In this document: positions 1-12,600 of the stretch, piece after piece | Numbering within the stretch: position 1 is the stretch's first letter | Layout: every line of letters begins with the position of its first letter | Assembly: GCA_905250115.1 (NCBI GenBank) | Contig: CAJNOI010000002.1 | Coordinates: 1,863,414 to 1,927,413, forward strand | Reading direction: 5' to 3' | DNA: 64,000 nt | DNA from: Adineta steineri | Lineage: Eukaryota > Rotifera > Eurotatoria > Adinetida > Adinetidae | The notes under the pieces: generated by a model | The model's input: the letters and a program-made list of their open reading frames with translations, nothing else | Database searches by the model: none | Told to the model about the DNA's origin: nothing | Position numbers and translations under genes: made by a program

Positions 1-84
1 AAATCATTTTCTTGAGCAACATACAAGATAGACAACATGCAGTAAGTATTTTAATGAAATTGTAAAAGTAGATAAAACTAATCA

Positions 85-627
85 ATGTTATTTAGTTATC
101 TTCCGACATATATTTTATTAATAATGATAGTTATTGTTATCACGGCTAATTCATCATCTCTATCGCAATTTCCGGGTAGTCATCATCTTTCATGTCCTGA
201 AGAATATCGAGAATTACGTCGTCGTCAAGATGAAATGAGCTTCGAATCCACCACCGATGATAATGACAATGATGATGATGATGATGATATCAATGGTAGT
301 GAAACTCGAGAAAACGTTTGCGAACAAGCAATGACTATGATAGTTCGACGTCATGATTTTGTTAAATTAGATCCAACAATATTATTGAACTATTGTCCAC
401 ATTATAATGAACGTTTGGCATTAGCAAAAGAAAATAATGATACATTATGCGAAAATAAAAAACAACAATTAAATATGAAACGAAAACGACAACAGCTTAA
501 GAAGAAACGAGATGATAGCAATGATTTTGATGATGATGACGATGACGACTACAAACGACGTGCATTACTCAGACGAGAATTAAAGAAAAGAGTTGCTTTG
601 AGATTTATCCGTAAACGTAAACTATAG
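85..627 (+). CDS. Secreted acidic/basic low-complexity protein, unknown function
   Basis: Single open frame of 180 codons. The first ~22 residues are hydrophobic (LLIMIVIVIT core) and look like a signal peptide, so the product is probably secreted. The mature part has four cysteines (in SCPEE, VCEQA, YCPHY and LCENK), two aspartate-rich runs around residues 58-68 and 149-156, and a very Lys/Arg-rich C-terminus with several dibasic sites. That could suit a processed precursor, but no known prohormone pattern is recognisable. Codon use matches neighbouring genes, so it looks coding. A GTAAGT at 41 just upstream might be a splice donor from a 5' exon; no partner acceptor was found, so the ATG at 85 is used. 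Function unknown. Confidence 0.6.
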   Translation: MLFSYLPTYILLIMIVIVITANSSSLSQFPGSHHLSCPEEYRELRRRQDEMSFESTTDDNDNDDDDDDINGSETRENVCEQAMTMIVRRHDFVKLDPTILLNYCPHYNERLALAKENNDTLCENKKQQLNMKRKRQQLKKKRDDSNDFDDDDDDDYKRRALLRRELKKRVALRFIRKRKL

Positions 628-1167
628 AAATTTAAAATTTATAATTGATCTAACTAATAAATAAATCTATATTGCATATGCATTTCATTTTTTGTATATG
701 ACAGTTGCTAAGAATGATCTATTATGTTGCTTATTATTCTTGTCTCATTGATAAAATTTGCCAATTCGTTAAAAAAGAAAAGAATTTACAATAAATTTAG
801 CGATCACCATCAACAATAACAACAAAAAGACTGATTGTTTTATAACTGTATTGACAAACAAGATAATTGTATCGAAACAAATTTTTGATCAGTTGAATAT
901 GGAATAGTAGTTTTTATACATTTCAAGTACACAGAAAAAATGCAAATGTGAGCAACTATATGAGACAAAATATATAAGAATACATTGTTATCTATTAAAA
1001 ATATTTGACAGATACAATTCTTGATATACATATTCATTATTTAATGAATATATGTCAATGTTTTTTTTTATAATTAAAATCTGAATTTTAAATTCTAGTA
1101 TATACGAAAATAAATAAAATATGTCCTATATATTTGTTACGTCAAAATCTGTTTATATTGATCAGTT
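628..1167. other. Intergenic, convergent 3' ends
   Basis: AT-rich spacer between the 3' ends of a plus-strand and a minus-strand gene. It holds AATAAA-like signals (for example near 657) and no convincing coding frame, RNA gene or repeat. Confidence 0.6.
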
Positions 1168-2065
1168 TTAATTCGATATTAATAAATTGTTTATTTGCAT
1201 ATACTCAACAATAGTTTGTGCAAATCGTTGTGCATTCATACATTTATTTTCTCCTGTACGAATAACATAAGGTAATTCTGTTTGAATTGCATTTATCTTT
1301 GAAAAATAATTACATATAGTATAACCACCAGAAAAAAACGTTCGAGATTCTGGTTTTGGATGTTTTAACGATGGATAAACAGGATCTATTCCATTTTGTT
1401 CAAGTATTGTTCCAAATGACTTTTCGCCACGAATACATTCATTTCTATTTGATAGACATAATGATTCAATTGATGTTGTACAGGATGAATGAGATAGATC
1501 ATCTTCATTTAATTGATTACTTGATAACATATATCCAATCATAGTATAACTTAAAAAAATTAGTTAAATATTTATCGAAAGAAAATTATCTCTATTAAAC
1601 TTACTTTCCTTGTGAATGTCCATGAATATCAATAAGAAGACCTTTATTAAATAATTGATTTACATGAGAAATTGCATTATTTAAATTTAAATGATAATTT
1701 TCATATGCAGCTACTGCTTCAGGATGATTTAATGTACCTTCACGAATTTCTCGATTAAAGTCAACTATTTGACGATGCCATTTACCAATAATAATAAATG
1801 GTTTAAAATTCCATCTTTCAAATAATTCATTTGCTACATTTTCTGTAAATTCATCTGTATGAATATCTTTTACAAGTTTTGTATTATAAAATTGTTTATC
1901 CAATAAAGTATCATTTTCATCTGATCTACGAATACATATACCTTCTGTTCGATCAGGTACATCATTAGGTATTAAACTTCCACCATGTGGTGCTGAAAGA
2001 ATAATATTAACATTTCCTTTGCAATAATATTTACAACATGATCGATAACCATCAATATATTCCAT
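1168..2065 (-). CDS. N-formylglutamate amidohydrolase-like protein
   Basis: Two exons, complement(1168..1549, 1605..2065), joined over a 55-nt GT..AG intron, give 280 residues. Exon 1 contains the family hallmark SAPHGG near residue 25 and later LIDIHGHSQG. The splice continues this as HGHSQGNYTMIGY, exactly as expected at the metal/active-site His region of the FGase (HutG-type) fold. The enzyme family hydrolyses N-formylglutamate or related N-acyl amides and is mostly bacterial. Animal copies are poorly characterised, so the substrate here is unknown. No signal peptide is evident (start MEYIDGYRSC). It lies 294 bp from the 3' end of the FUSC-like gene on the same strand. Introns and AT-rich codons show it is a resident nuclear gene. 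The family call is strong, the catalytic role inferred. Confidence 0.85.
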
Positions 2066-2358
2066 GAATTTAAATAGTAAACAATTCTATATCAAAATTA
2101 GAAATAAAATATCTATCAACATTTATTAGAAAAACAAATAAATAATTTATTAAGTATTATTACAATAATAAAACATTACTAACAAAAAACGAGAGAGAGA
2201 TTCAATTTTTATTTATGTCGATTTGAGAATTTTAAGTACAAATTTTGTATTCTATAAATGGAAGGAAGAAAATATTGTATGTTACATAAGAAAAAAAGAA
2301 AAAGTAAATGTTTGAGATTAGATAAGACTAAGAAATTTATTTTTATGTTGACCTATGA

Positions 2359-5300
2359 CTATGTACTCTTCTCTTCACCATCTATACGTGTCAATGTACG
2401 TGTATCAATATGTTTTATTCTTCGTGCATTTTTAGCTAAATCAGTTGTTGCTTCTACCATATCTTTCAATGCATAAGATAATGTATGAAATGCTAAAATA
2501 TGTCCAATTGATTGTATTGATACTAATTCCGTACGAATAAAATGATTATTTGCATAGAGAAATTGTATTAATGCAGCAAGCATTAAATCTACAACATGAC
2601 GTAATGATGGTAATGGTTGATTATCTTTTTGTTCATTAGTATAACAACAAGAAAAAAATTTATAATGATTTGTTGATATTGGTATAGATTCAAATTGTGT
2701 TATAGGATAAAATGATGAACGACGATTTAAAGTTTTATTTTGATATTTTTTTCTTTGTTTTTCATCAAATGAATCTTCACGACATAATTGTTGTAATTCA
2801 AATGAGCCAACATCAACAGTTGCTTGTTTTTCAATTAATTGTCTTGTAAGTGATAGAACTTGTTGAATATGTTTTTCAAGTGTACAAATATGTTCAACAA
2901 CTGGTTGATATGATGCTGTATTTGTTAATCGAAGTGATGGTGATGAATGTATTGAAACTATAGAATTTCCTTCAAATCGTGCTGATGAACGTGGTGAATG
3001 TGTCATAAAGATTGTTAATGGTATATCAAGATCATTTTGTAATTGTTTTTGTTGACGCAATTCTGTCATTGTCCATATATGAGATGTTCGTGTATTAGTA
3101 TTATCATTAATATTAATAGGAACAATACTTGTTCGTTGAGGTTCCCATCTAAATATTATTTAGAATTGTTATAACTAATTACAAAATTTATGATTAATAG
3201 ATCATTGTTAACAATCGAAAAACAAAAATAACTATCAATATATTAGCTAAAACCTCGATTTTAATTTAATGGCAATCTATTTATACTTTTCTCTAATGTA
3301 GAAAACGTATTCTATTAAATATTGAGATTAGAATTATCTGTAGATCAAAACAAATAAACTTACTTAGCTTCTTGTACTAGATGTAATTTCGTTTCTGCTT
3401 TAAGTATTGTTGTACATCGATGAACAAATCGAATATTACGAAGAATTCGACGTAATGTTTTCGACATGTCATTATAACGATCTTTAACTTCTATGAATGG
3501 ACGTTTCCAAAGATTCGGTTCACTAAGTGCTTCTTCAAGTAAATCTGGAAAATCATCTGCAATACGTTCTGTTTCTGCTAGTGTATCCATTAAATTGATA
3601 GATGTTTTATTTGATGGTATTGCTAGTTGATCGATTAAATTCGAATCTGTTGTTGGTGTTGATGTTGTTGTTACTGTTATAGTTGGTTCAATAAATGAAC
3701 AAAAATCATCACTGACTGATTTTAAAGCCATAGATGCGCTATCAATCATAATTAATACCTTTATCAAAAGAAAAACGAAAATAACGTATCAAAAGAAATA
3801 TTCTGAATTTACTTTTTTTTTAATTAATCCTCGAGCAGATATTGGTAGAAGTAAATTTGAAATAAGAACATGAATAAATATTCCTAAAAAAGTTAAACTT
3901 GTTCGTGCTAAAACTGCTTTATTCGATCCTTCAAATCCTTCTTGATTAGAAATAAATGTTATTATTGATGCTGATTGAGCACATACACTAGCAAAATATT
4001 CTTTTTGTGCATCTGTTTTAACATAACCCATAAATGCAACAAATAATGATATAAATAATCCAATAAAAAATTTATCATGTGCAACAAGTACAATAATATA
4101 TGCATAAGTTGAACCAAGTAAAACAGCCATTAAACGTTGAAATGATAAACGAATCGTACCACCTTCAGAAGAATCTGAAACTAATGCTGTTGTCATTGGT
4201 GCCCAATAAACCCAACCATAGGCTTGTAAACGTTCACGATATTTTAATACAACAATAGCCGAAATAAGTACACTTAAACTTGTTTTTACAGCACGTACAA
4301 ATTTACCAAATGATGGTCGTAAACCAATATAATTTACTAAATTATAAAATATAGTTTTTAAATTTGATGATCTTGTTGATTTAAATGAATTTAATGTTGG
4401 TTCAGAATCAATATCAAGACATGAACCAGGTGTTTCACTTGTTTCAGCAGCTGTTATTATAACATGAACAAGACGTAGCACAAGTAAAAGAAATGTATTT
4501 AAAAGTATTGAATCTGTATTTGACATATTTGAATGACAACGATTTTCATGTACTTGTGCATATATTTCAAAAAAATGTTGTAATGCTTCTTCAACTTTTG
4601 CACGACATGTTATTATTTGTGCAGTATTTAAATGATTTGTTGATGATATTGTATATGGAAGTGTAGAATCCAAAAAATTAAATGTACAATCAAGAAGAAG
4701 ACATATTGCCTAGAATTCTATTCATTATTCATTTTAAACAAAAGAAAGAATAAAACTTACATTTATTAATGGTCGTTGTCCAACAAATGCATGATGATGA
4801 TGATCTAATGATAACATTGCAGTAATTGTTCGTTGTAATGAAGCAAAACCTATTGCCCATACTTCTAAACGTGTTTGAAGTGTTGATGATTTTTTAATAA
4901 ATTTTCTTATAAATGGAATTGAACGACATATTTTTCTTATAAAATTTAAAATGTTTAATAATATAAAGTAGGGTTCAAATGGAATTTCTGTTAAAGCACG
5001 TTGCATATGTTTTATTTCTTCATTAACTAATAGATGTAAATCTTGTATATCACTTTTAAGTAAATGATCATCTTTAAGATTTTCAAATGATGTTGAATAT
5101 TCACGAAGATCATCTTCACGATAAGAATTTGTTGGAATATCAATATCATCATTATTACTAGCTCGAGCTTTATATTTAGCTTGATTATTGTCAAAATTAT
5201 AGCTATTACTTAAATGTACATTATGATATTCAGATATAAGTAAAACAGTTGCTGTTATTTCACGTCGTGTCTGTCGAGCTATAAATTTCATACGTTCTGT

Positions 5301-5929
5301 TAATTCGCGATATGCTGTTGGTAAAAGAGGTAATGGAATACAAGAAACGATAATGGCTAATGTAGCACCAATTGATAATGATGCCCATGTATGAAGTATA
5401 TAAACAGTATCAATATAAGATTTGGTAAACCATTGTAGAAGTATAATACATACTGGTAAAATAGAATAACGACGAACTGTTATTGGTAAATCTGTATAGA
5501 CAATAATTAAAACAAAAATATTTGTTGCACCAACAGCAAAATAAATATCTTTTGGAAAGACTTTTACAATAAAAAGACAATAAGTTGCAGCAATACCACC
5601 AGCTAGAAAAAGACGACTAGCTGTTTGAATTGTTGCTCCAAGTGTACTTCGAATTCCAACTATAAAACCAATACCTAATAAAAGTTGACCTTGAATAATT
5701 TTTGAAGTTACAGATGAAAGAGTAAATGTCGCACAACACTACAGTTGAATAAAACATATATATATATATATAGAAATAGTTAGATTAAAAAACTAATTTA
5801 TAATGAACTTACAGCAATTCCTAGTAGAGTTCGTAGAGCAAAAATTATTCGAGCTGAAAACACTGGTAATAATGGATGCCAACATGTAATATGTGACATA
5901 CATTGACCAGATCGTTTTGAAGTTACCAT
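2359..5929 (-). CDS. FUSC-like (fusaric acid resistance/aromatic acid exporter-like) membrane protein
   Basis: Five exons, complement(2359..3148, 3364..3758, 3813..4709, 4761..5738, 5813..5929), all in phase, give 1,058 residues. The start is the ATG at 5929 (MVTSKRSGQC). It has two hydrophobic multi-helix blocks, residues ~20-190 and ~490-650, separated by a hydrophilic helical linker. The second block has the FUSC-type pattern: an amphipathic KTSLSVLI helix, then YGWVYWAPMTTALV, a Gly/Arg-containing loop and further helices. This two-block layout matches bacterial and fungal FUSC exporters and plant ALMT-like relatives. Role by family: efflux of aromatic or organic acids across a membrane. 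The C-terminal ~250 residues are soluble, with short helical stretches. Animals usually lack this family, so horizontal origin is possible. Substrate unknown. Confidence 0.8.
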
Positions 5930-6512
5930 CGTAAGATAAAATATCAAAACATCATTATGATCATGATCTATAATAGATATAAATGGTTTCTTGGTAAATC
6001 CATCATTCCTATGAATTATCTCGGCAAATATCAACAGAAAAACAAGTCTTGCCGGTATTTCTTTTTTTTTCTTCTTCTTTTTTTCCTCGTCTCGTAATAC
6101 ATAATTATAAATAAAATATAGTATATTTCCTTTTCCTTTCACATGAATGAAAATCATAATTTTCCTTTTTTTCTTTTAAATCGAACGAACAATTACAATA
6201 CTTGACTTCTTTTGTTCACAATTTATAACACATGATTGAAAAAATTCAAAATACTGGCTAAATTTTATATAAATAAAGAGTTCAAAAATAAAAAGAAAAC
6301 TAAATAAAGTCTGACACTGACAGCTGTTTCATACCTCAAAAAAGAAAACGTATAGAATTTTTCTTTTTTGTTTCGTGTTTTTTATATGTTTTGTGATGTA
6401 GTTCTTCTGCATTACAAAAGTATCTTTCTTATCTTTTCTACCTTAGTATTTTTCTTTTTCTTTTGTTGAATCTTATATTTTGAGTACTTAAAAAAAACGA
6501 GAAAGGTAATTA
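5930..6512. other. Divergent intergenic region (FUSC-like / calponin promoters)
   Basis: Spacer between the start of the minus-strand FUSC-like gene and the first calponin first exon. It is AT-rich with pyrimidine runs (6050-6085) and presumably holds both promoters. No coding frame or defined motif was recognised. Confidence 0.5.
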
Positions 6513-6563
6513 ATGGCTGAACGCACTATAAAACACGGTTTTGCAAAAGAAGCATTCGATAAA
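6513..6563 (+). other. Alternative first coding exon A of calponin/transgelin gene
   Basis: ATG followed by 17 codons, ending at a GTATGT donor in phase 0. Its HGFAKEAF segment parallels SGFAHAAW in exon B, so the two look like tandem copies giving alternative N-termini and probably separate promoters. Confidence 0.65.
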
Positions 6564-7857
6564 GTATGTAAAAAATTAATAAATAAAATACTTTTATTAA
6601 CATAAACAATTAAGACTCTCATAGATACAATTTGGAATGACACTTGAATCTCTTGAGAATGATTTTATTTTGTATATTTTTTTCATTTGTATTAGAATTT
6701 GTTTAGTTAAAGACAACAGATAAATAGATGTCGACACGTTTTATTAATATAACAGAATAAAAACAAATAATAATCAGTCGGAATTTCGCTTCAATCGTTC
6801 TCTTATTTAATAATTTCTAGAAGAATTTCTAAAAAGAATGGTCTTTGTTTATCTTTTCTATTCACGTTCACATACTAACATGATTAATACGCCCCTATAT
6901 CTAAGGCGTATTTTCTCTCTCTCTCTTGCTTACTGTTCTATCCATATATAGTTGTGAATATCATCGATTATAGCACGTGAAAATCAAATAGTAGTATATA
7001 AAAATAGAACGATTTAATTTTCTGACTCTTACAAAAAAAATATATATCTAAAAATGACTGCTGTAATACGCGCTAAGAAATCTGGTTTTGCTCATGCTGC
7101 ATGGGAAAAGGTAAGTGAATTTATGATTTATTATATCATTTGATAGTAAGTTTCTATTTGCTTTTTTTTCTCATCAATAGATTCAATCAAAATATGATGT
7201 TGCACAGGCTCATGAAGCATTAGAATGGGTTAGTGAAATGATTGGTGAACAATTTGATACTAATGGTGATATGGATAATGTCTATACTCAATTAAAGGAT
7301 GGTCGTAAACTTTGCCAGTATGAATTTATTATTAATTCAATTTTATAAATCTTTCTCATCTCTATCTTAGATTGATAAATGCAATTACACCAAATTCTAT
7401 ATCAAAAATTAATAGCGGTAATTGGAAGAAAATAATTTTCACGTATTTTTTTTTACTTCGAATTATTTTAGGTGAAAATAGTTTTAAACTCATGGAGAAT
7501 ATTTCCCGTTTTGCTGAAGCAGCTAAAAACTTTGGATTATCTGATGCTGAAACATTTCAAACGGTTGATCTTTATGAAAAAATGAATCTTCATCAAGTTA
7601 TTCTTTGTCTTTTTGCTCTCGGTCGAAAAGTAAGTTATTTTCTTTTTTAATAAAAAAAAACTCAATCATTTGCTTATTTCTCTTAGGTTCAAAAACAAGG
7701 AATACGTGGTTTAGGTCCAAAAGAAAGTGAAAAAAATGAACGTCGATTTTCAGCAGAAACAATCAGTCAAGGAAATGCAGTCGTTAGCACACAATATGGA
7801 TATAACAAAGGAGCAACACAATCCGGCATTATTTTTGGCAATACACGTCATATGTAA
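6513..7857 (+). CDS. TAGLN: Calponin/transgelin family actin-binding protein with two alternative first exons
   Basis: Common exons are 7181..7317, 7371..7417, 7472..7629 and about 7687..7857. Either of two first exons, 6513..6563 (MAERTIKHGFAKEAF) or 7054..7110 (MTAVIRAKKSGFAHAAW), splices in phase 0 onto them. The product is ~185-190 residues: an N-terminal calponin-homology domain (ALEWVSEMIGE, LKDGRKLCQL, NISRFAEAAKNFGL, DLYEKMNLHQVILCLFALGR) and one C-terminal calponin-like repeat (QYGYNKGATQSG) just before the stop. This is the transgelin/muscle protein 20 layout: an actin-bundling protein of muscle and cytoskeleton. The first position of the last coding exon is uncertain by a few bases. 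Family call very secure; the exact vertebrate orthologue (TAGLN versus CNN) is not resolved. Confidence 0.9.
7054..7110 (+). other. Alternative first coding exon B of calponin/transgelin gene
   Basis: ATG followed by 19 codons, ending at a GTAAGT donor in phase 0, 70 nt before the shared second exon. It has its own AT-rich upstream region with a CT-repeat at about 6912-6926. Confidence 0.7.
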
Positions 7858-9078
7858 ATTTTCATTAAATTCTTTTTTCATTCTTTTATCAATTTATTAT
7901 GAATACACATTCTCTATCTTCCTATTTTATTTGATTATTTATATTTATAAAAATTTATTTTATTCCTAATAAAAATAAAATTATAACAATTAAAAACATT
8001 CTTTCATACTTATTCTATTCGAAATAAGAATATAATCATAACTTTACTCACATTAATATTTGATTAGAAACCAATGAATGATTGACGTTAAAATACACAT
8101 AACCAAGAAAAAAAGAATATTAATAAAAACGTATATTTCTATTTGATTTGGTTATATATATATTATATTAGTAGTAATTATTTGACAGTGTCCAATCAAG
8201 TCACGCTCAACAATGTATTTATATTGAATGCTTTATAATAAAGCAGATGGTTCTATTCGTATGATTAATGATTTTTCTTTCGCATCAATGAAGGAAAAAA
8301 AACCATCTGATAATGATTTATACAAAATAAAATAGCATGCCAAAACATTTGATTAAGAAAAAAAAAAGAAATTGAAATATATAATTACCTGTTTCACATG
8401 AATAATGTTTATCATTTAAAATCAAACTTTTTAATAGATAATTATTTTAGTGACCAAATAAATTCTAATCTAGAATATAGAAATTCTATTTTAGGTATGA
8501 ATGATTTGTAATTTCTCGGTACGATTAACGTAAGAAATTTATGATAGATATAATCTATTTCTAAATAACACATCGCTGTTCACATATCATGTCTATGGTA
8601 AGTAATAAAAGTTCTCTAATAACATATTGTGTAAGAGTAGACATATTTCCTACTTCATTGTAAATCTATTGTAAAGAAGAAAAAAAAGGTTCATTTAAGA
8701 TTTCTTTATCATGTAAAAGAATAGAAACCTAAATTTTTAACTAATCATAAGAAATGAGTGTACAAAGAAGTGTTGAAGAAAAATAAATAAAGTGTGAATA
8801 AATTATTTATCAAATTATTTTTAAATCATTGTTCGAATAAATGAATATATAATGAGTTCATGAAGAAAAAAAACGATTTTTTTGAATGAAATATTGTTAC
8901 ATTTATCTTGTATATCTCACTAAAAAGTACGATTTTTTTTTCGAATGTCATGCTCGTACTTCAATTATAATAGCAACTAAAAAGGCAATATTTTGTATTG
9001 CAATGAAATCTTCAAAAGAAAAATAAACAAATGACAAGTTATTAGTGTAGAAATATAAATATATTTGTATGCTTTTTC
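7858..9078. other. Intergenic, no gene seen
   Basis: AT-rich spacer downstream of the calponin gene. Frames are short and broken. No RNA gene, repeat array or conserved motif was recognised. Confidence 0.55.
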
Positions 9079-9390
9079 TTAGTCATCTTCATCAAACAAA
9101 TTTTCACTTGATACTATTGATAATATCATTAAATATTGACAAAAACAATATTTAACTTCTGGAATCGTGCCTGATTTATTCAGTGAACTTGTACTCGTGC
9201 CCACCTAAATCCCAATAATGTAGAAATAGGTTAAATGCAGCCATGAATGGATGTATTACCAGCATATTTGCGTAGGAATATCATTTAATACTATGTATGA
9301 CTTCATCTGACAAATAATGTTTCAAACAATTAAAAACTATACTAGTCACGCATTCATGCGTCATAGAAATTCAAAAAATTTCAATCATTT
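9079..9390 (-). pseudogene. Decayed 3' end of an unidentified protein gene
   Basis: On the minus strand a terminal exon (9079..9204) reads 41 codons to TAA and includes KSGTIPEVKYCFCQYLMI and an acidic end, ENLFDEDD. It is preceded by a good 55-nt GT..AG intron (9205..9259). The upstream exon reads back in the same phase through YSYANML, CLKHYLSDEVIHSIK and THECVTS. An in-frame TGA at 9281-9283 interrupts it, and another stop lies further upstream. No other exons or start were found before the next gene. Coding-like composition, a matched splice and internal stops suggest a recently broken gene or a 3' fragment left by rearrangement. The family is not recognised. Confidence 0.45.
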
Positions 9391-9608
9391 TGTGAAAAGT
9401 ATCTGAAGAAGTAGATTTATATTTTTATTATTTGTTGTTCATCGTCTCCATCATTTATTCGTGTTTATTCTCTGATATGCTGGATTGAAAGAGTATAATA
9501 CTTGATATAAAGATAATCAATTTCGTCGAAATACATTCGAACAAGAAACAAAAGGTCGAAAAAAATAACACACAGAACGAAAAACAAATTTTCCTAGAAC
9601 ATAGAAAA

Positions 9609-12600
9609 CTATTTTTTTGATGGAGTAAAATCTGCTTGCATTTTTTGTCTTAAATGTTCTTTGTAACTAAGAATATCACCGGGCCATTCTTTAACTTCTT
9701 GATGATCACAAATCCAAATTTTATCGGCAACCTAAAAGAAAAATAATTTCTTGTATTTCTATTTTTCATTTTTTGCTTTATTCTATTTACTTGTCGTATT
9801 AAACGAAAATCGTGACTAACAAGTACCATTCCACCAGCGAAACTTTTTATAGCATCAGCTAATGCATCGATAGTTTCAATATCTATCAATAAAATAAATA
9901 ATCAAGAGAAAATATTCAAATGAATTATTTTTTACCAAGATGATTTGTAGGTTCATCAAGTAATAATAAATGTGGACATTGCCATGCTAACCATGCAAAT
10001 GATACTCGACATCGTTGTCCATCTGATAAATTTCTCATTGGACATATTTGTTGTCTACCTGTTAAACCAAATCGACCAATAATTCTTCTCATTTCTTCTT
10101 TTTCAGTTATATCAGGAAACACTTTCATCATATATTCAAGTGCTGATAAATTTAAATCTAATTGTTCAGCTAAATGTTGATGATAACGTCCCATACGTAA
10201 GTGTGCATTACGACGTATTTGTCCTTGTGTTGGTAATAATTGATTATCAATTAATTTAAGTAAAGTTGATTTCCCGGCACCATTGGGACCAACTAATGCA
10301 ACACGTGTATCAAGATCAATACCAAAATCAATGCCTTTAAATACCCAATCCTTTAAAATAAAATATAAATATTTAAAAAAAATAACAATTGAAATAATAA
10401 ACTCATTTACTGTATTATCTGAATAACGAAATGCAACATCTTGAACCATTAAACAAGGTGGTGGAACCTTTCCTGGATCAGGAAAAGATATTGATAGAAT
10501 CTAAATAAAATATAGTAAGATTAAAAGAAAAGTAAATAGAAATTTTGTTACTTTTTCTGCAACAACTCTTTCTGTTAAGCCACTTTCCAACATTTTTGCT
10601 AAAGTTTTTTCTCGACTTTGAGCTTGTGATGCTCTGCTGCCACTACCAAAACGTGCAATAAAACCTTTTGTTTTTGCTACTTGTTCTTGTTCCCATTGAT
10701 ATTTTTTCATTTGATTTGTTTCTAATTCTTGTCTTGTTTGAACATATGTATCATAATCACCCTAAGATTTTTTTTTACGTAAAATTAATATTCAATGTTT
10801 TTTTTTATTATAATTATAACTTACACCATAGACATATAATTTCTGTTTAGTTAAATGTACAATATTTGTACAAACACCATTAAGAAAATCTTGTGAATGA
10901 GATACCATAACAAGAATACGTTTGTAATTACGAAGTTCTTCTTCGAGCCATACACAAGCCTCAAGATCCAAATGATTGGTCGGTTCATCTTAACAAATTT
11001 TAAACAATAAAAAATAAATAATAAAAGAATTTCTATTACCAAGTAATAATAAATGTGGACTGACAAAGAGTGCGCGTGCAAGAGCAATACGCATTCTCCA
11101 ACCACCAGAAAAATCTTTGCATAGTTTTTGTTGCATTTTTTTTGTAAATCCTAAACCATGCAGAAGTCTACCAGCTCGTGCTTCAGCCTAAAACAGATAA
11201 TTATATTTTTCCTCTATGCAAAAAATAATAAATAGATTTACTTTATTGGCATCGAGGTCATCCAGACGTTCATATATATCAAGTAATAATTGTTGAGCTT
11301 CTAAACAATAAAATCGGAAAAAATGATTTAAAAGATTAAAAAAGTATTATTCTTTTCTGTTTTCCGAAGTTCAATAATACAGGTCATCTTTTCAAGTATA
11401 TCAATAATATTAATAAACAAAAACAATATTTAGATCAAAATTTTCGATAGTATTTTTTTTTAAATAAATAATATTCTATACTAATTAATTATTTTCTGTT
11501 CAACAATGTTTAGTTTAGCTTTAGTGACATTAATTAATTTTGATCTTTTGTTTTATATCCAGTTGGTATTACTTAACGAGAATATCTTTCAATAATAAAC
11601 ATTTGTAAATAATATAAAGCTTATAAAATAGACTTTATTATTCCAAGATATTCTTAACCATCTGTGTTGACTAATAAACATAGCATGATGCACATTCATT
11701 GCTTGTCAGCTAGTGCTTATCATTACGTTAAAGATAAAATATGTCATTACTATCAACGCTTTATATAATGACATTGATCAGTTACTAGGAAAAGATTTTC
11801 TTTGAAAACAATTTTGACATGTCATTTCTACCTATTAGATCGATTGATTTCTCTATTTCTTTTTTTTTCTTTCTTGTTTAATAGACGGAAAAGATAAACA
11901 AAGTCAAGGTCATTATTATTGAGATATTTATTTCATCTGTTGTATAATGATAAATACAAGTGAACACATGCTGTGAATCTCGATTTTCTATCAAATATAT
12001 TGTGCATACAAACAATCTTCTCTTGGTACTCAGACGATTTTGTCTTTCCTATCAGACAAGAAGAAAAAAAAGAGAAGAGAAATGCTTATATTCATTGGGT
12101 TTTTCTCTTTTGAATATACATAAACATATTTTTTCATTTCCTTTAATTTTTTATTTTTCTATTTTTAACATTTATTTTTCCAATTAATCAATCTTCTTTA
12201 TTAAAAAATACAACAATGATTAGTTTTTTTTGTACTTCAATGAGTGTGTTGATTTGACGACAATCACAAAAATAATATGTCACTTGTCACTGTACTTAAT
12301 CACATTGTATGGCAGTTATTATGATAAGGATTGAGAACAGAGACAAGCGACTATTCGAAAATAATTTATTTCAAATTCTCTCTTCTATCAGCAATGTAAC
12401 TATCACGAAATAAACAAATTTTTAGTTAGTTACTCTATTGGATATTGCTCCAGAGAATAAATGATCGATCGTATCGTTAGTACAAGCAGATTTTTCCAAT
12501 CAGATTAACCAGAGGCAAATAACTTATCTTTCATAGTAGACACTTTCTAGTTCACTGAACAATTCATATTTCTTGATAACATCAATGGCAACCACAACAA

